52,973 nucleotides of DNA from an uncultured Lachnospiraceae bacterium (GTDB lineage Bacteria > Bacillota > Clostridia > Lachnospirales > Lachnospiraceae). Under the pieces are notes generated by a model. The model did not search any database and was not told where the DNA came from. It saw only the letters and a program-made list of their open reading frames with translations. The stretch is taken from NCBI GenBank assembly GCA_910587955.1, contig CAJUNN010000008.1:26057-79029 (forward strand), written 5' to 3'. Of this stretch, positions 41,127 to 48,674 are shown piece by piece (positions within the stretch are counted from its first letter, which is position 1; every line of letters begins with the position of its first letter). The translations under genes and the position numbers were made by a program.

Positions 41127-42176
41127 ATGAGCATTCAGGTAACAGATTTCGGCTTTACGTCGGACGGCCAGCAGGTCAAGCAGTATACCATGGTAAACCA
41201 CAGCGGTATGAAGGCAGTGCTTCTAAACTACGGGGCGGTGATCACACAGCTTCACGTGCCGGACAGGGAGGGAAACCTGCGGGATGTGGTATGGGGCTAT
41301 GAGGACATAGCCGGGTATGAGAAAAATAAACCTGGTTTTGGCTCTGCCATCGGGCGGAATGCCAACCGCATCGGCGGAGCGCAGATTACAATAGGGGGAA
41401 AGACTTACGATCTGCTGAAAAACAATGGGGAGAATAACCTGCACGGCGGGGAACCGGGATACAACCGGAGAATGTGGAAAGGAACCATTGCGGATGACAA
41501 CAAAGTGGAATTTACCATGCACAGCCCGGACGGAGATCAGGGATTTCCGGGAAATCTGGAAGTAAAGATTTCCTACATATTGTCGGATGATAATGAGCTT
41601 CGCATTTCCTATGAGGCAAAGGGAGATCAGGACACAGTAGTCAACTTGACAAATCACAGTTATTTCAATCTGGATGGGCAGGAGTCCGACAGTGTGCTGG
41701 ATCAGGAAGTGTGGATGGATGCGGATGCCTTTACGCCCACAGACGACGGGCTGATTCCCACAGGAGAGATCCGGCCGGTGGAGGGGACTCCCATGGATTT
41801 CCGGACCTTCCACGCTCTGGGAGAGCGTATCGATGCCGATTATGTGCCGTTGAAACAGGCAGGAGGTTATGACCACAATTATGTGCTGAACAATGAAGAA
41901 ACGTATGCCCTGTGTGCCAAACTGCGCTCCCGAAAGAGCGGCATCTGTATGGAGGTTTACACGGATCTGCCGGGAATGCAGCTCTATGCCGCTAATTTTC
42001 TGGAAAATGAGGCAGGAGGGAAGGACGGAAAAGTCCACCCGAAGCGAAGCGCAGTTTGTTTTGAAACCCAGTATTTCCCGGATGCCGTTCACCATGAGAA
42101 CTTCAAAAGTTCTGTTTTAAAGGCGGGAAAGACCTATAAGACGATGACTGCTTACCGTTTTACGGCGGGAGCTTAA
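41127..42176 (+). CDS. galM: Aldose 1-epimerase (mutarotase)
   Basis: 349 residues from ATG 41127 after AGGAGG; the frame opens at 41070 inside the repeat, which I reject as the start. GSAIGRNANRIGGAQITIGG near residue 70, VVNLTNHSYFNLDGQ with the catalytic His near 172, and VCFETQYFPDAVHHENF with the catalytic Glu near 309 are GalM hallmarks. It interconverts alpha and beta anomers of galactose or glucose. glpK follows 11 nt later, so sugar and glycerol entry genes are cotranscribed. Confidence 0.95.
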   Translation: MSIQVTDFGFTSDGQQVKQYTMVNHSGMKAVLLNYGAVITQLHVPDREGNLRDVVWGYEDIAGYEKNKPGFGSAIGRNANRIGGAQITIGGKTYDLLKNNGENNLHGGEPGYNRRMWKGTIADDNKVEFTMHSPDGDQGFPGNLEVKISYILSDDNELRISYEAKGDQDTVVNLTNHSYFNLDGQESDSVLDQEVWMDADAFTPTDDGLIPTGEIRPVEGTPMDFRTFHALGERIDADYVPLKQAGGYDHNYVLNNEETYALCAKLRSRKSGICMEVYTDLPGMQLYAANFLENEAGGKDGKVHPKRSAVCFETQYFPDAVHHENFKSSVLKAGKTYKTMTAYRFTAGA

Positions 42177-42187
42177 GGGGGAAGGGT

Positions 42188-43687
42188 ATGGCAAAGTATG
42201 TAATGGCTTTGGATGCGGGAACCACCAGCAACCGCTGTATTCTCTTTAATGAGGCCGGGGAAATCTGCAGTGTGGTCCAGAAGGAATTTCCCCAGTATTT
42301 CCCGAAACCGGGCTGGGTAGAGCACGACGCCAGGGAAATCTGGTCCACCCAGATCGGCGTGGCGGTAGAAGCCATGATGCTGGCGGGGGCTTCTGCCGGG
42401 GATATTGCGGCCATCGGCATTACCAACCAGCGGGAGACCACCATTGTCTGGGACAGGCAGACCGGAGAACCCGTCTGCCCGGCCATTGTCTGGCAGTGCC
42501 GCCGGACTTCGGAGTACTGCGATGCGCTGCGGGCGAAAGGTTTAACGGAAATTTTCCGGGAGAAGACAGGTCTCGTGATTGATGCTTATTTTTCCGGGAC
42601 GAAGCTCAAATGGATCCTGGATCATGTGGAAGGGGCCAGAGAGCGGGCAGAAAAAGGGGAACTTCTTTTTGGAACGGTAGAGACCTGGCTGATCTGGAAA
42701 CTGACCAAGGGGAAGGTCCATGTGACCGATTATTCCAACGCTTCCCGCACCATGCTGTTTAACATTCAGACGCTTTCCTGGGATAAAGAGATTCTCCGGG
42801 AGCTGGAGATTCCGGCCGGTATGCTGCCGGAAGTGAAACCTTCCAGCTGTGTGTACGGCAGGACGGATCCCAGCTTTTTCGGCGGGGAGATTCCCATTGC
42901 CGGAGCGGCCGGAGATCAGCAGGCAGCGCTCTTTGGCCAGACCTGTTTCCGGCCGGGAGAGGCGAAGAACACTTACGGAACAGGCTGTTTTTTGTTAATG
43001 AATACAGGCGCGAAGCCGGTATTTTCCAAAAACGGGCTGGTGACAACCATTGCCTGGGGCCTTGACGGAAAGGTAACGTATGCCCTGGAGGGCTCTGTCT
43101 TTGTGGCGGGGGCCGCCATCCAATGGCTGCGGGACGAAATGAAACTGATTGCCAGTGCATCCGAATCGGAGGAAGCCGCCCTGCGGGTGGAGGATACGGC
43201 AGGCTGCTATGTGATCCCGGCTTTTACAGGGCTTGGAGCTCCCTACTGGGATCAGTATGCCCGGGGGGCCATTGTGGGACTGACCCGGGGAGTAAACCGG
43301 GATCATATCATCCGTGCTGCGCTGGAATCCCTGGCTTACCAGACCGCCGACGTGATCCGGTCCATGGAAGCAGACGCAGGGATCCCCTTAAGTACCCTGA
43401 AGGCAGACGGGGGAGCCTCGGCCAATAACTTTATCATGCAGTTCCAGGCAGACATTGTGGGAGCTCCGGTAAAGCGTCCGGCCTGTGTGGAGACTACGGC
43501 GCTGGGGGCAGCTTATCTGGCAGGACTAGCCGTGGGCTACTGGCCGGACAAGGATGCCGTGCTGGAAAACTGGCGGACCGACCGTGTCTTTGAAGCCCGG
43601 ATGGAGGAAGGGAAGCGCAGACAAAAGATGCAGGGCTGGCAGAAAGCCGTAAAAGCCTCTTTTGGCTGGGCCCGGGAAGACACTTAA
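42188..43687 (+). CDS. glpK: Glycerol kinase
   Basis: 499 residues, standard length. Signatures are MALDAGTTSNRCILF at the N-terminus, GWVEHDAREIW, ITNQRETTIVWDRQTGEPV near 79, PIAGAAGDQQAALFGQ near 237 and KADGGASANNFIMQFQADI near 400. It phosphorylates glycerol to glycerol-3-phosphate. It has the strong ribosome site GGGGGAAGGG. No glpF, glpD or glpP is nearby; regulation cannot be read. Confidence 0.97.
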   Translation: MAKYVMALDAGTTSNRCILFNEAGEICSVVQKEFPQYFPKPGWVEHDAREIWSTQIGVAVEAMMLAGASAGDIAAIGITNQRETTIVWDRQTGEPVCPAIVWQCRRTSEYCDALRAKGLTEIFREKTGLVIDAYFSGTKLKWILDHVEGARERAEKGELLFGTVETWLIWKLTKGKVHVTDYSNASRTMLFNIQTLSWDKEILRELEIPAGMLPEVKPSSCVYGRTDPSFFGGEIPIAGAAGDQQAALFGQTCFRPGEAKNTYGTGCFLLMNTGAKPVFSKNGLVTTIAWGLDGKVTYALEGSVFVAGAAIQWLRDEMKLIASASESEEAALRVEDTAGCYVIPAFTGLGAPYWDQYARGAIVGLTRGVNRDHIIRAALESLAYQTADVIRSMEADAGIPLSTLKADGGASANNFIMQFQADIVGAPVKRPACVETTALGAAYLAGLAVGYWPDKDAVLENWRTDRVFEARMEEGKRRQKMQGWQKAVKASFGWAREDT

Positions 43688-43725
43688 AAAGGAAGCAAAA
43701 AATTTTAACATACAAGGAGAAAAAC

Positions 43726-44268
43726 ATGAAGGATTTAAAAGGAACCAAAACAGAACAGAACCTGATGACGGCGTTTGCGGGAGAGTCCCAGGCCAGGAAC
43801 AAGTACACGTATTTTGCGTCCAAGGCGAAGAAAGACGGCTATGTACAGATTGCGAAAATTTTTGAAGAGACGGCTGACAATGAGAAAGAGCACGCTAAAA
43901 TGTGGTTTAAGCTTCTGGAGGGCGGAAGTGTGAAGGATACGGCTTCCAATCTGAAAGCGGCTGCCATGGGAGAGAACTACGAGTGGACCGATATGTATGC
44001 CGGCTTTGCAAAAGAGGCAAAGGAAGAAGGATTTGATGAGATTGCAGCTCTCTTTGAGGGCGTTGCGGCCATAGAGAAGGAGCATGAGGAGCGTTACCGC
44101 AAGCTGCTGGAGAAGGTAGAAGGCGGCATGGTATTTTCCAGAGACGGAGATGTGATCTGGCAGTGCAGCAACTGCGGCCATATCTGTGTAGGAAAGAAAG
44201 CGCCAAAGGTTTGCCCTGTCTGCGCCCATCCTCAGGATTATTTCCAGGTAAAGGCGGAGAATTATTAG
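43726..44268 (+). CDS. rbr: Rubrerythrin
   Basis: 180 residues. The four-helix diiron domain (about 1-135) supplies glutamates in AFAGESQARNKYTYF, FEETADNEKEHAKMWF, AKEAKEEGFDEIAALFEG and IEKEHEERYRKLL. A rubredoxin-like tail has CSNCG near 143 and CPVCAHP near 160 for a mononuclear iron. It reduces hydrogen peroxide in anaerobes. ATG 43726 follows CAAGGAG; 38 nt separate it from glpK with no terminator. Confidence 0.96.
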   Translation: MKDLKGTKTEQNLMTAFAGESQARNKYTYFASKAKKDGYVQIAKIFEETADNEKEHAKMWFKLLEGGSVKDTASNLKAAAMGENYEWTDMYAGFAKEAKEEGFDEIAALFEGVAAIEKEHEERYRKLLEKVEGGMVFSRDGDVIWQCSNCGHICVGKKAPKVCPVCAHPQDYFQVKAENY

Positions 44269-44280
44269 GGAGAGACAGAC

Positions 44281-44991
44281 ATGACTTCTTATGAAACATG
44301 GCTGAAAAAAGAAGAGGAATGGATCGGCGTATACTGTAAAAAGATACGCCGCCGTTCCCTGTGCATGGTAGTTCCCCTGACGCTGGTGCTCTGCACAGCC
44401 GTCATAGGGGGACTGGCTATGATTGGCGGAAGCGGCATGGAGGATGCGGGGTACAGCGCTCTGGGCGGCTTTCTGGCGGGCTTTTTTGTCTGCGCCGTCT
44501 ATCTGGCAGTTCTTTTGCCGGCTATGAATCCCAAGAGATACGGACGGAAGATTGACAAAAATGTGAGGGATCTCGGATGCAGCGAGAGTGAAAAAGAACT
44601 TCTGGCCCGGGAAATGCTGGAGGCAAAAGAAAACCAGAAAATATCCTACACCATCACGGGACCCGGTTCCAAGGGTACGCCGGGGCGTTTTGTAAGGACG
44701 CCCCACTTCGCTTTTCTAGTGGGCAGCACGCCCTATTCCATTCTGGTACGCTTATCAGATATAGCGGAGATCCGGCAGGGACAGGAGAAAAAAACGGCTG
44801 CCCGGCGGGGCGGAAATACCAGAAGAATGTATTTTTTTACCCTCTATACCATTGGCTTTTACCGCAGGGACCGCCTGCAGCGGGGCCTGACGGAACGGGA
44901 TCTGCCCGATGAAGCCTTCGGCTTTTTTGATGCAGGCATCCGGGGTCAGGTGCTGGAGCTTTTGAAGGAGAGCGGCATCCGCATCTCCTGA
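44281..44991 (+). CDS. Hypothetical membrane protein, two helices plus cytoplasmic domain
   Basis: 236 residues. A basic cytoplasmic start (KKIRRRSLC) leads into two hydrophobic segments (about 28-48 and 59-80). The remaining 150 residues are charged and probably cytoplasmic, with a beta-rich part (TPHFAFLVGSTPYSILVRLS and MYFFTLYTIGFYRR) that could be a PH-like fold. I do not recognise the family. It starts 12 nt after rubrerythrin and precedes the two-component genes by about 60 nt. Confidence 0.75.
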   Translation: MTSYETWLKKEEEWIGVYCKKIRRRSLCMVVPLTLVLCTAVIGGLAMIGGSGMEDAGYSALGGFLAGFFVCAVYLAVLLPAMNPKRYGRKIDKNVRDLGCSESEKELLAREMLEAKENQKISYTITGPGSKGTPGRFVRTPHFAFLVGSTPYSILVRLSDIAEIRQGQEKKTAARRGGNTRRMYFFTLYTIGFYRRDRLQRGLTERDLPDEAFGFFDAGIRGQVLELLKESGIRIS

Positions 44992-45055
44992 TTTTTTGGC
45001 GGCCTGTACGGGGAAAGTCCGGGGACCGGATGGAAGAAAGCGGAGGTGAATGACC

Positions 45056-45730
45056 GTGAAACTGCTGCTTGCGGAGGATGAGGCCGCCATGTCGGAGGCG
45101 CTGGCGGATATTCTTACCTATCACAATTATATGGTGGATGCTGTTTCCGATGGGGAAGCGGCTCTGTGGTATGCAAAGGACGGTGCATATGACGGCATTA
45201 TCTTGGATATTATGATGCCCGGAAAAGACGGTCTGGAGGTGCTGGAGCGGCTGCGCCGGGAGGGAAACAGGACGCCCGTTCTTCTGCTCACGGCCAAATC
45301 AGAGGTGGAAAGCCGGATTCTCGGACTGAATCTGGGTGCGGACGATTATCTGACCAAGCCTTTTGCCATGGGGGAATTTCTGGCCCGGGTGCGGGCCATG
45401 CTGCGCCGCAGAGAGGCATACACGCCGGATATATTGACATATGGAAATTTTTCCCTGGACCGGAATACCTGCCTCTTGCAGAGAGAGGGAAAGGACATTT
45501 CTATGAGCAGACTGGAATTCCGCTTGATGGAACTGCTGATGCTGAACCCAGGGGTTTATTTTTCTGCGGAAAAGATCCTGGAACGGGTCTGGGGATATGA
45601 CACGGAGGCCCAGGTGGGGACGGTCTGGGTTTACATCTCTTATCTTCGCCGAAAGCTTTCGGATCTGGGTGCAGATGCGAAAATTGTTTCCAGAAGGAAT
45701 ATCGGCTATGCCCTGGAGGCGGAAGTATGA
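45056..45730 (+). CDS. OmpR/PhoB-family response regulator
   Basis: 224 residues from GTG 45056, 9 nt after GGAGG; ATG 45050 is only 3 nt after it and less likely. The receiver domain (about 1-115) has LLLAEDEAAM, the phospho-acceptor Asp in GIILDIMMPGKDGLEVL near residue 51, VLLLTAKS and the conserved Lys in YLTKPFAMGEF. The winged helix (about 127-224) includes LSRLEFRLMELLML-like recognition text and VWVYISYLRRKL. It overlaps the kinase gene by 4 nt (ATGA). Possible target: the TTCACA direct repeats at 47015-47034. Confidence 0.95.
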   Translation: MKLLLAEDEAAMSEALADILTYHNYMVDAVSDGEAALWYAKDGAYDGIILDIMMPGKDGLEVLERLRREGNRTPVLLLTAKSEVESRILGLNLGADDYLTKPFAMGEFLARVRAMLRRREAYTPDILTYGNFSLDRNTCLLQREGKDISMSRLEFRLMELLMLNPGVYFSAEKILERVWGYDTEAQVGTVWVYISYLRRKLSDLGADAKIVSRRNIGYALEAEV

Positions 45731-46974
45731 TTGCCTCTTTACGCCGGAAATTTATGGCTGCCGCTATGATTTCCCTGGCCATTCTGATTGGGATTCTCAC
45801 GGCCGGAGCCGCCGTCCTTGGGTACGTCCGTATGGAGCGCAGTGCGGAAGAGACATTAAAATCCCTAACGGAGAAGAGAAGGCCGCCGGGACCTGGGAAA
45901 CGGCCGCCGTATCCGGCCTTTGGCTACCGGGTGAATCCCGATCCGATGCCGGCCGGGGTGCTGATTGCGTCCGTCAGTCCAGAGGGAGAGGTGTGCTCCG
46001 TAGAATATCTGGGAATGATGGAACTGGAAGAAGAGGAAGTACGAGCGATCGTCCGAAACGCCCTGGCGGAAGGAGCTTCCAAGGGAAAAACCGGATCTTA
46101 CAAGTATGTAGCCGCTGCGGAGAAGGATGGTTCCCTGCGCTTGTTTTTTCTGGATATGTCCTTTTCCACGCGGATTCTTTTGAATACCGTGTTTGCCCTC
46201 CTTTTGGCGGGAGCTATCTCTATGGGACTTCTGTTTGTGATTCTCTTTTTGGTTTCGGGCCGTGTCATCCGGCCGCTGGCGGAAAATATTGAGAAGCAGC
46301 GGCAGTTTGTCAGCAATGCTGGTCATGAGATGAAAACGCCTCTGGGGATTTTGATGGCAAATACGGACGCGCTGGAGCTGTATCAGGGGGAGAGCAGATG
46401 GAGCAGGAATATCCGGAGCCAGACGGAGCGGATGCACAGGCTGATGGAGAGTCTCCTGCTGCTGGCCCGCATGGACGAGGGGGGAGGAGGCATTCCCCTG
46501 GAAGCCGTGGACTGGAGCTGTCTGGCAGAGAAACGGGCGGCGGAGTTTGCGGAGACAGCCCGGATCCGGGGAATAAAAATAAAAACAGTCCTTACAGAAG
46601 GTCTTGTGGTTTTTGCAGAACCCGGTTATTTGGATGAGCTGCTGGGGATTCTGCTGGACAATGCGGTTAAATACGGGGCGGCGGGAGAAGAGGTTCAGGT
46701 GTGCTTAGAGGCTGTGGGCCGAAAAGTGAGGCTGACGGTAGAAAATGCGGTAGAGGTCCTTCCAAATGTTCCGCCCGAGACACTCTTTGACCGCTTTTAC
46801 CGGGCCGACGCGGCCCGCACCCAGAAGGAAGGGGGTTGCGGCATCGGCCTATCGGCCGCCCGTGCCATCGTCCAGATGTTCCGGGGCAGAATCGAAGCTT
46901 CTTATCTGGGGGAAAACCGGATTCGCCTTCTGGTGGAACTGCCCGCGAGCTCCCCGGAGGGGAAGTGTTCCTGA
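45727..46974 (+). CDS. Sensor histidine kinase
   Basis: 415 residues. Membrane helices lie near 12-34 and 140-165, bounding an extracytoplasmic part of about 105 residues that starts with a Pro/Arg-rich stretch (EKRRPPGPGKRPPYP) and has no recognisable sensor fold. The catalytic core has the H-box VSNAGHEMKTPLGILM near residue 200, the N-box LLGILLDNAVKYG near 305, and the G-box GGCGIGLSAARAIV near 372. Cognate to the overlapping OmpR-type regulator. Stimulus unknown. Confidence 0.95.
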   Translation: MIASLRRKFMAAAMISLAILIGILTAGAAVLGYVRMERSAEETLKSLTEKRRPPGPGKRPPYPAFGYRVNPDPMPAGVLIASVSPEGEVCSVEYLGMMELEEEEVRAIVRNALAEGASKGKTGSYKYVAAAEKDGSLRLFFLDMSFSTRILLNTVFALLLAGAISMGLLFVILFLVSGRVIRPLAENIEKQRQFVSNAGHEMKTPLGILMANTDALELYQGESRWSRNIRSQTERMHRLMESLLLLARMDEGGGGIPLEAVDWSCLAEKRAAEFAETARIRGIKIKTVLTEGLVVFAEPGYLDELLGILLDNAVKYGAAGEEVQVCLEAVGRKVRLTVENAVEVLPNVPPETLFDRFYRADAARTQKEGGCGIGLSAARAIVQMFRGRIEASYLGENRIRLLVELPASSPEGKCS

Positions 46975-47014
46975 CTGTATGTCCTCTTGTACACGGAGCA
47001 TCTCAATGGGAAAA

Positions 47015-47034
47015 TTCACATAACGTTCACATAA
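47015..47034 (+). promoter_or_regulatory. Direct repeat TTCACATAA x2, 11-bp period (OmpR/PhoP-type site candidate)
   Basis: TTCACATAA at 47015-47023 and 47026-47034; a weaker TTCGCC continues the period at 47037. Hexamers TTnACA every 11 bp are the pattern bound by PhoP-like regulators in Bacillus. It lies between the two-component genes and the polyphosphate polymerase gene. Confidence 0.4.
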
Positions 47035-47068
47035 AATTCGCCGTCTGGTCACAGCCGGCGGATTTTTT
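47034..47068 (+). terminator. Intrinsic terminator after the histidine kinase gene
   Basis: AAATTCGCCG pairs with CGGCGGATTT (10 bp, one G-U), followed by a run of six T beginning in the stem. Confidence 0.85.
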
Positions 47069-47104
47069 CTAAGCTTCTTTTAAGGAAACACCCCTACAAT
47101 AAAC

Positions 47105-47157
47105 GCGGAACTAAAAACAGTAGGAGCCTTGGAGGCACGCAGAGGCGGAACTAAAAA
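47105..47157 (+). repeat. Two tail fragments of repeat family A before the polymerase gene
   Basis: GCGGAACTAAAAA occurs at 47105-47117 and 47145-47157 with 27 nt of other sequence between, instead of the usual 100-bp body. The second copy ends one base before ATG 47159. Confidence 0.75.
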
Positions 47158-47158
47158 T

Positions 47159-47836
47159 ATGACAATTTACAGAAACGAATGGAAACATGAAATCTCCCGG
47201 TCTGATCTGATTACCATCCGGCAGCGGATGCGCGCCGTGGCAAAGCCGGACGAACATGCCGGACCGAAGGGCAGCTACCAGGTACGGAGCCTGTATTTCG
47301 ATACGCCTTCGGATCGGGCACTGCGGGAAAAAATTGACGGAGTCAGTGTGCGGGAGAAATTCCGCATCCGGTATTACAACGGCGACACGTCTCTTATCCA
47401 TCTGGAGAAAAAGAGAAAGGAGAGCGGCCGGGGCTGTAAGCAATCGGTTCTTCTTACCAGGGAGGAAGCACAGGCGATTGCAGAAGGCCGTCTGGACTGG
47501 ATGCCCGGCAGCGGCCGGGCTCTGGTGGCGGAGCTTTACAGTAAGATGTGTTCCCAGGGCTTGAGGGCCAAAACCATTGTGGATTATACAAGAGAACCTT
47601 TTGTGTATGAGCCGGGAAATGTGCGGGTGACGCTGGATTACCATATCCGCACGGGGCTTGGGTGTACGGATTTTCTCAATCCGGACTGCATTACCATTCC
47701 GGCCGGAGAGCCGGTCATCATTCTGGAGGTGAAGTGGGATGCGTTCCTGCCAGAAGTGATACGGATGGCCGTGGGACTTTCCAACCGCGGCAGCAGTGCA
47801 TTTTCCAAGTACCGGGTCTGCCGTCTGTACGGATGA
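47159..47836 (+). CDS. Polyphosphate polymerase domain protein (VTC-like)
   Basis: 225 residues, a complete VTC domain. YRNEWKHEISRSDLITIRQR at the N-terminus, VRSLYFDTPSDRALREKI near 41, VREKFRIRYYNGD with LIHLEKKRKESGR near 62-88, and VTLDYHIRTGLG near 161 supply the Lys/Arg-lined tunnel that builds polyphosphate from ATP in VTC4. The usual position beside DUF4956 and CotH supports the call. The ATG has no clean ribosome site because repeat tails occupy the upstream bases; TTG 47129 is an alternative start. Confidence 0.85.
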   Translation: MTIYRNEWKHEISRSDLITIRQRMRAVAKPDEHAGPKGSYQVRSLYFDTPSDRALREKIDGVSVREKFRIRYYNGDTSLIHLEKKRKESGRGCKQSVLLTREEAQAIAEGRLDWMPGSGRALVAELYSKMCSQGLRAKTIVDYTREPFVYEPGNVRVTLDYHIRTGLGCTDFLNPDCITIPAGEPVIILEVKWDAFLPEVIRMAVGLSNRGSSAFSKYRVCRLYG

Positions 47837-47861
47837 AAAAGGCAAAAAGTAATGTGAGAGC

Positions 47862-47985
47862 GTGAGCGAATTAAGGAAACACCCTGCGGGTGTACCTTTA
47901 TGCTCATAAAAACATGAGCGAATCAAGGAAGCACCTTCGGGTGTACCTTTATGCTCAAAGAGCGTGAGCGAATTAAGGAAAGGGG
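47862..47985 (+). repeat. Palindromic repeat family B, two and a half copies (period about 51 bp)
   Basis: Units start at 47862, 47914 and 47964 with the text GTGAGCGAATTAAGGAA or ATGAGCGAATCAAGGAA. Each full unit folds: TGAGC/GCTCA, AAGG/CCTT, and ACACCC/GGGTGT (unit 2: CACC/GGTG). The third copy is cut after AAGGAAAGGGG, which is also the ribosome site of the DUF4956 gene. Confidence 0.9.
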
Positions 47986-47994
47986 TTTTTTGAC

Positions 47995-48666
47995 ATGAAT
48001 TTTTCTGATATTTTTAAATCCGGTTTTTTAGAGAATATGGCCAGTGTGTCTCTGCTGGACATGACGGTGGCCCTGGCGCTGGCTTTTGGCCTGGGTCTCT
48101 TTATTCATCTGATTTACAAAAAGACTTATTCCGGGATTATGTATTCCTCCGGTTTTTCCCTGACCCTTCTGGCGATGACTATGATTACCACCCTGGTGAT
48201 CCTGGCAGTGACTTCCAATGTGGTTCTCTCCCTGGGCATGGTGGGTGCCCTGTCTATTGTGCGGTTCCGGACCGCCATCAAGGAGCCTACGGACATTGCA
48301 TTTTTGTTCTGGTCCATTGGAGCAGGCATTGTTCTGGCTGCGGGCATGCTGCCCCTGGCCGTGGGCGGCAGTCTGGCTATCGGTCTGGTGCTTCTGGTGT
48401 TTGCAAACCGGAAATCCGTTGACAATCCGTTTATTCTGGTGATCCGCTGCGCCGATCACGGCAGTGAGCTGCGGGTGCGGGAATTTTTGGAGCATCAGGT
48501 CCGCCGCTCCGCAGTGAAAAGCAAAAGCGTCCAAAAAGGTATGGTGGAGCTGAATTATGAGATACGCTTAAAAGACGGCGGCACGGACTTTGTAAATGAG
48601 CTGTCCGGGCTGGAAGGTGTGAGCAGTGCAGTGCTGGTGAGCTATAACGGCGATTATCTGGGATGA
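47995..48666 (+). CDS. DUF4956 membrane protein
   Basis: 223 residues. Four or five hydrophobic segments occupy about 20-140, including YSSGFSLTLLAMTMITTLVI and MVGALSIVRFRTAIKEPTD near 80-98, a highly conserved-looking DUF4956 motif. The C-terminal 80 residues are soluble and ferredoxin-like or ACT-like in appearance. The family is uncharacterised but is regularly encoded with VTC-like polymerases and CotH kinases, so a role in polyphosphate handling or export is the usual inference. Confidence 0.88.
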   Translation: MNFSDIFKSGFLENMASVSLLDMTVALALAFGLGLFIHLIYKKTYSGIMYSSGFSLTLLAMTMITTLVILAVTSNVVLSLGMVGALSIVRFRTAIKEPTDIAFLFWSIGAGIVLAAGMLPLAVGGSLAIGLVLLVFANRKSVDNPFILVIRCADHGSELRVREFLEHQVRRSAVKSKSVQKGMVELNYEIRLKDGGTDFVNELSGLEGVSSAVLVSYNGDYLG

Positions 48667-48674
48667 GGTGAAAG

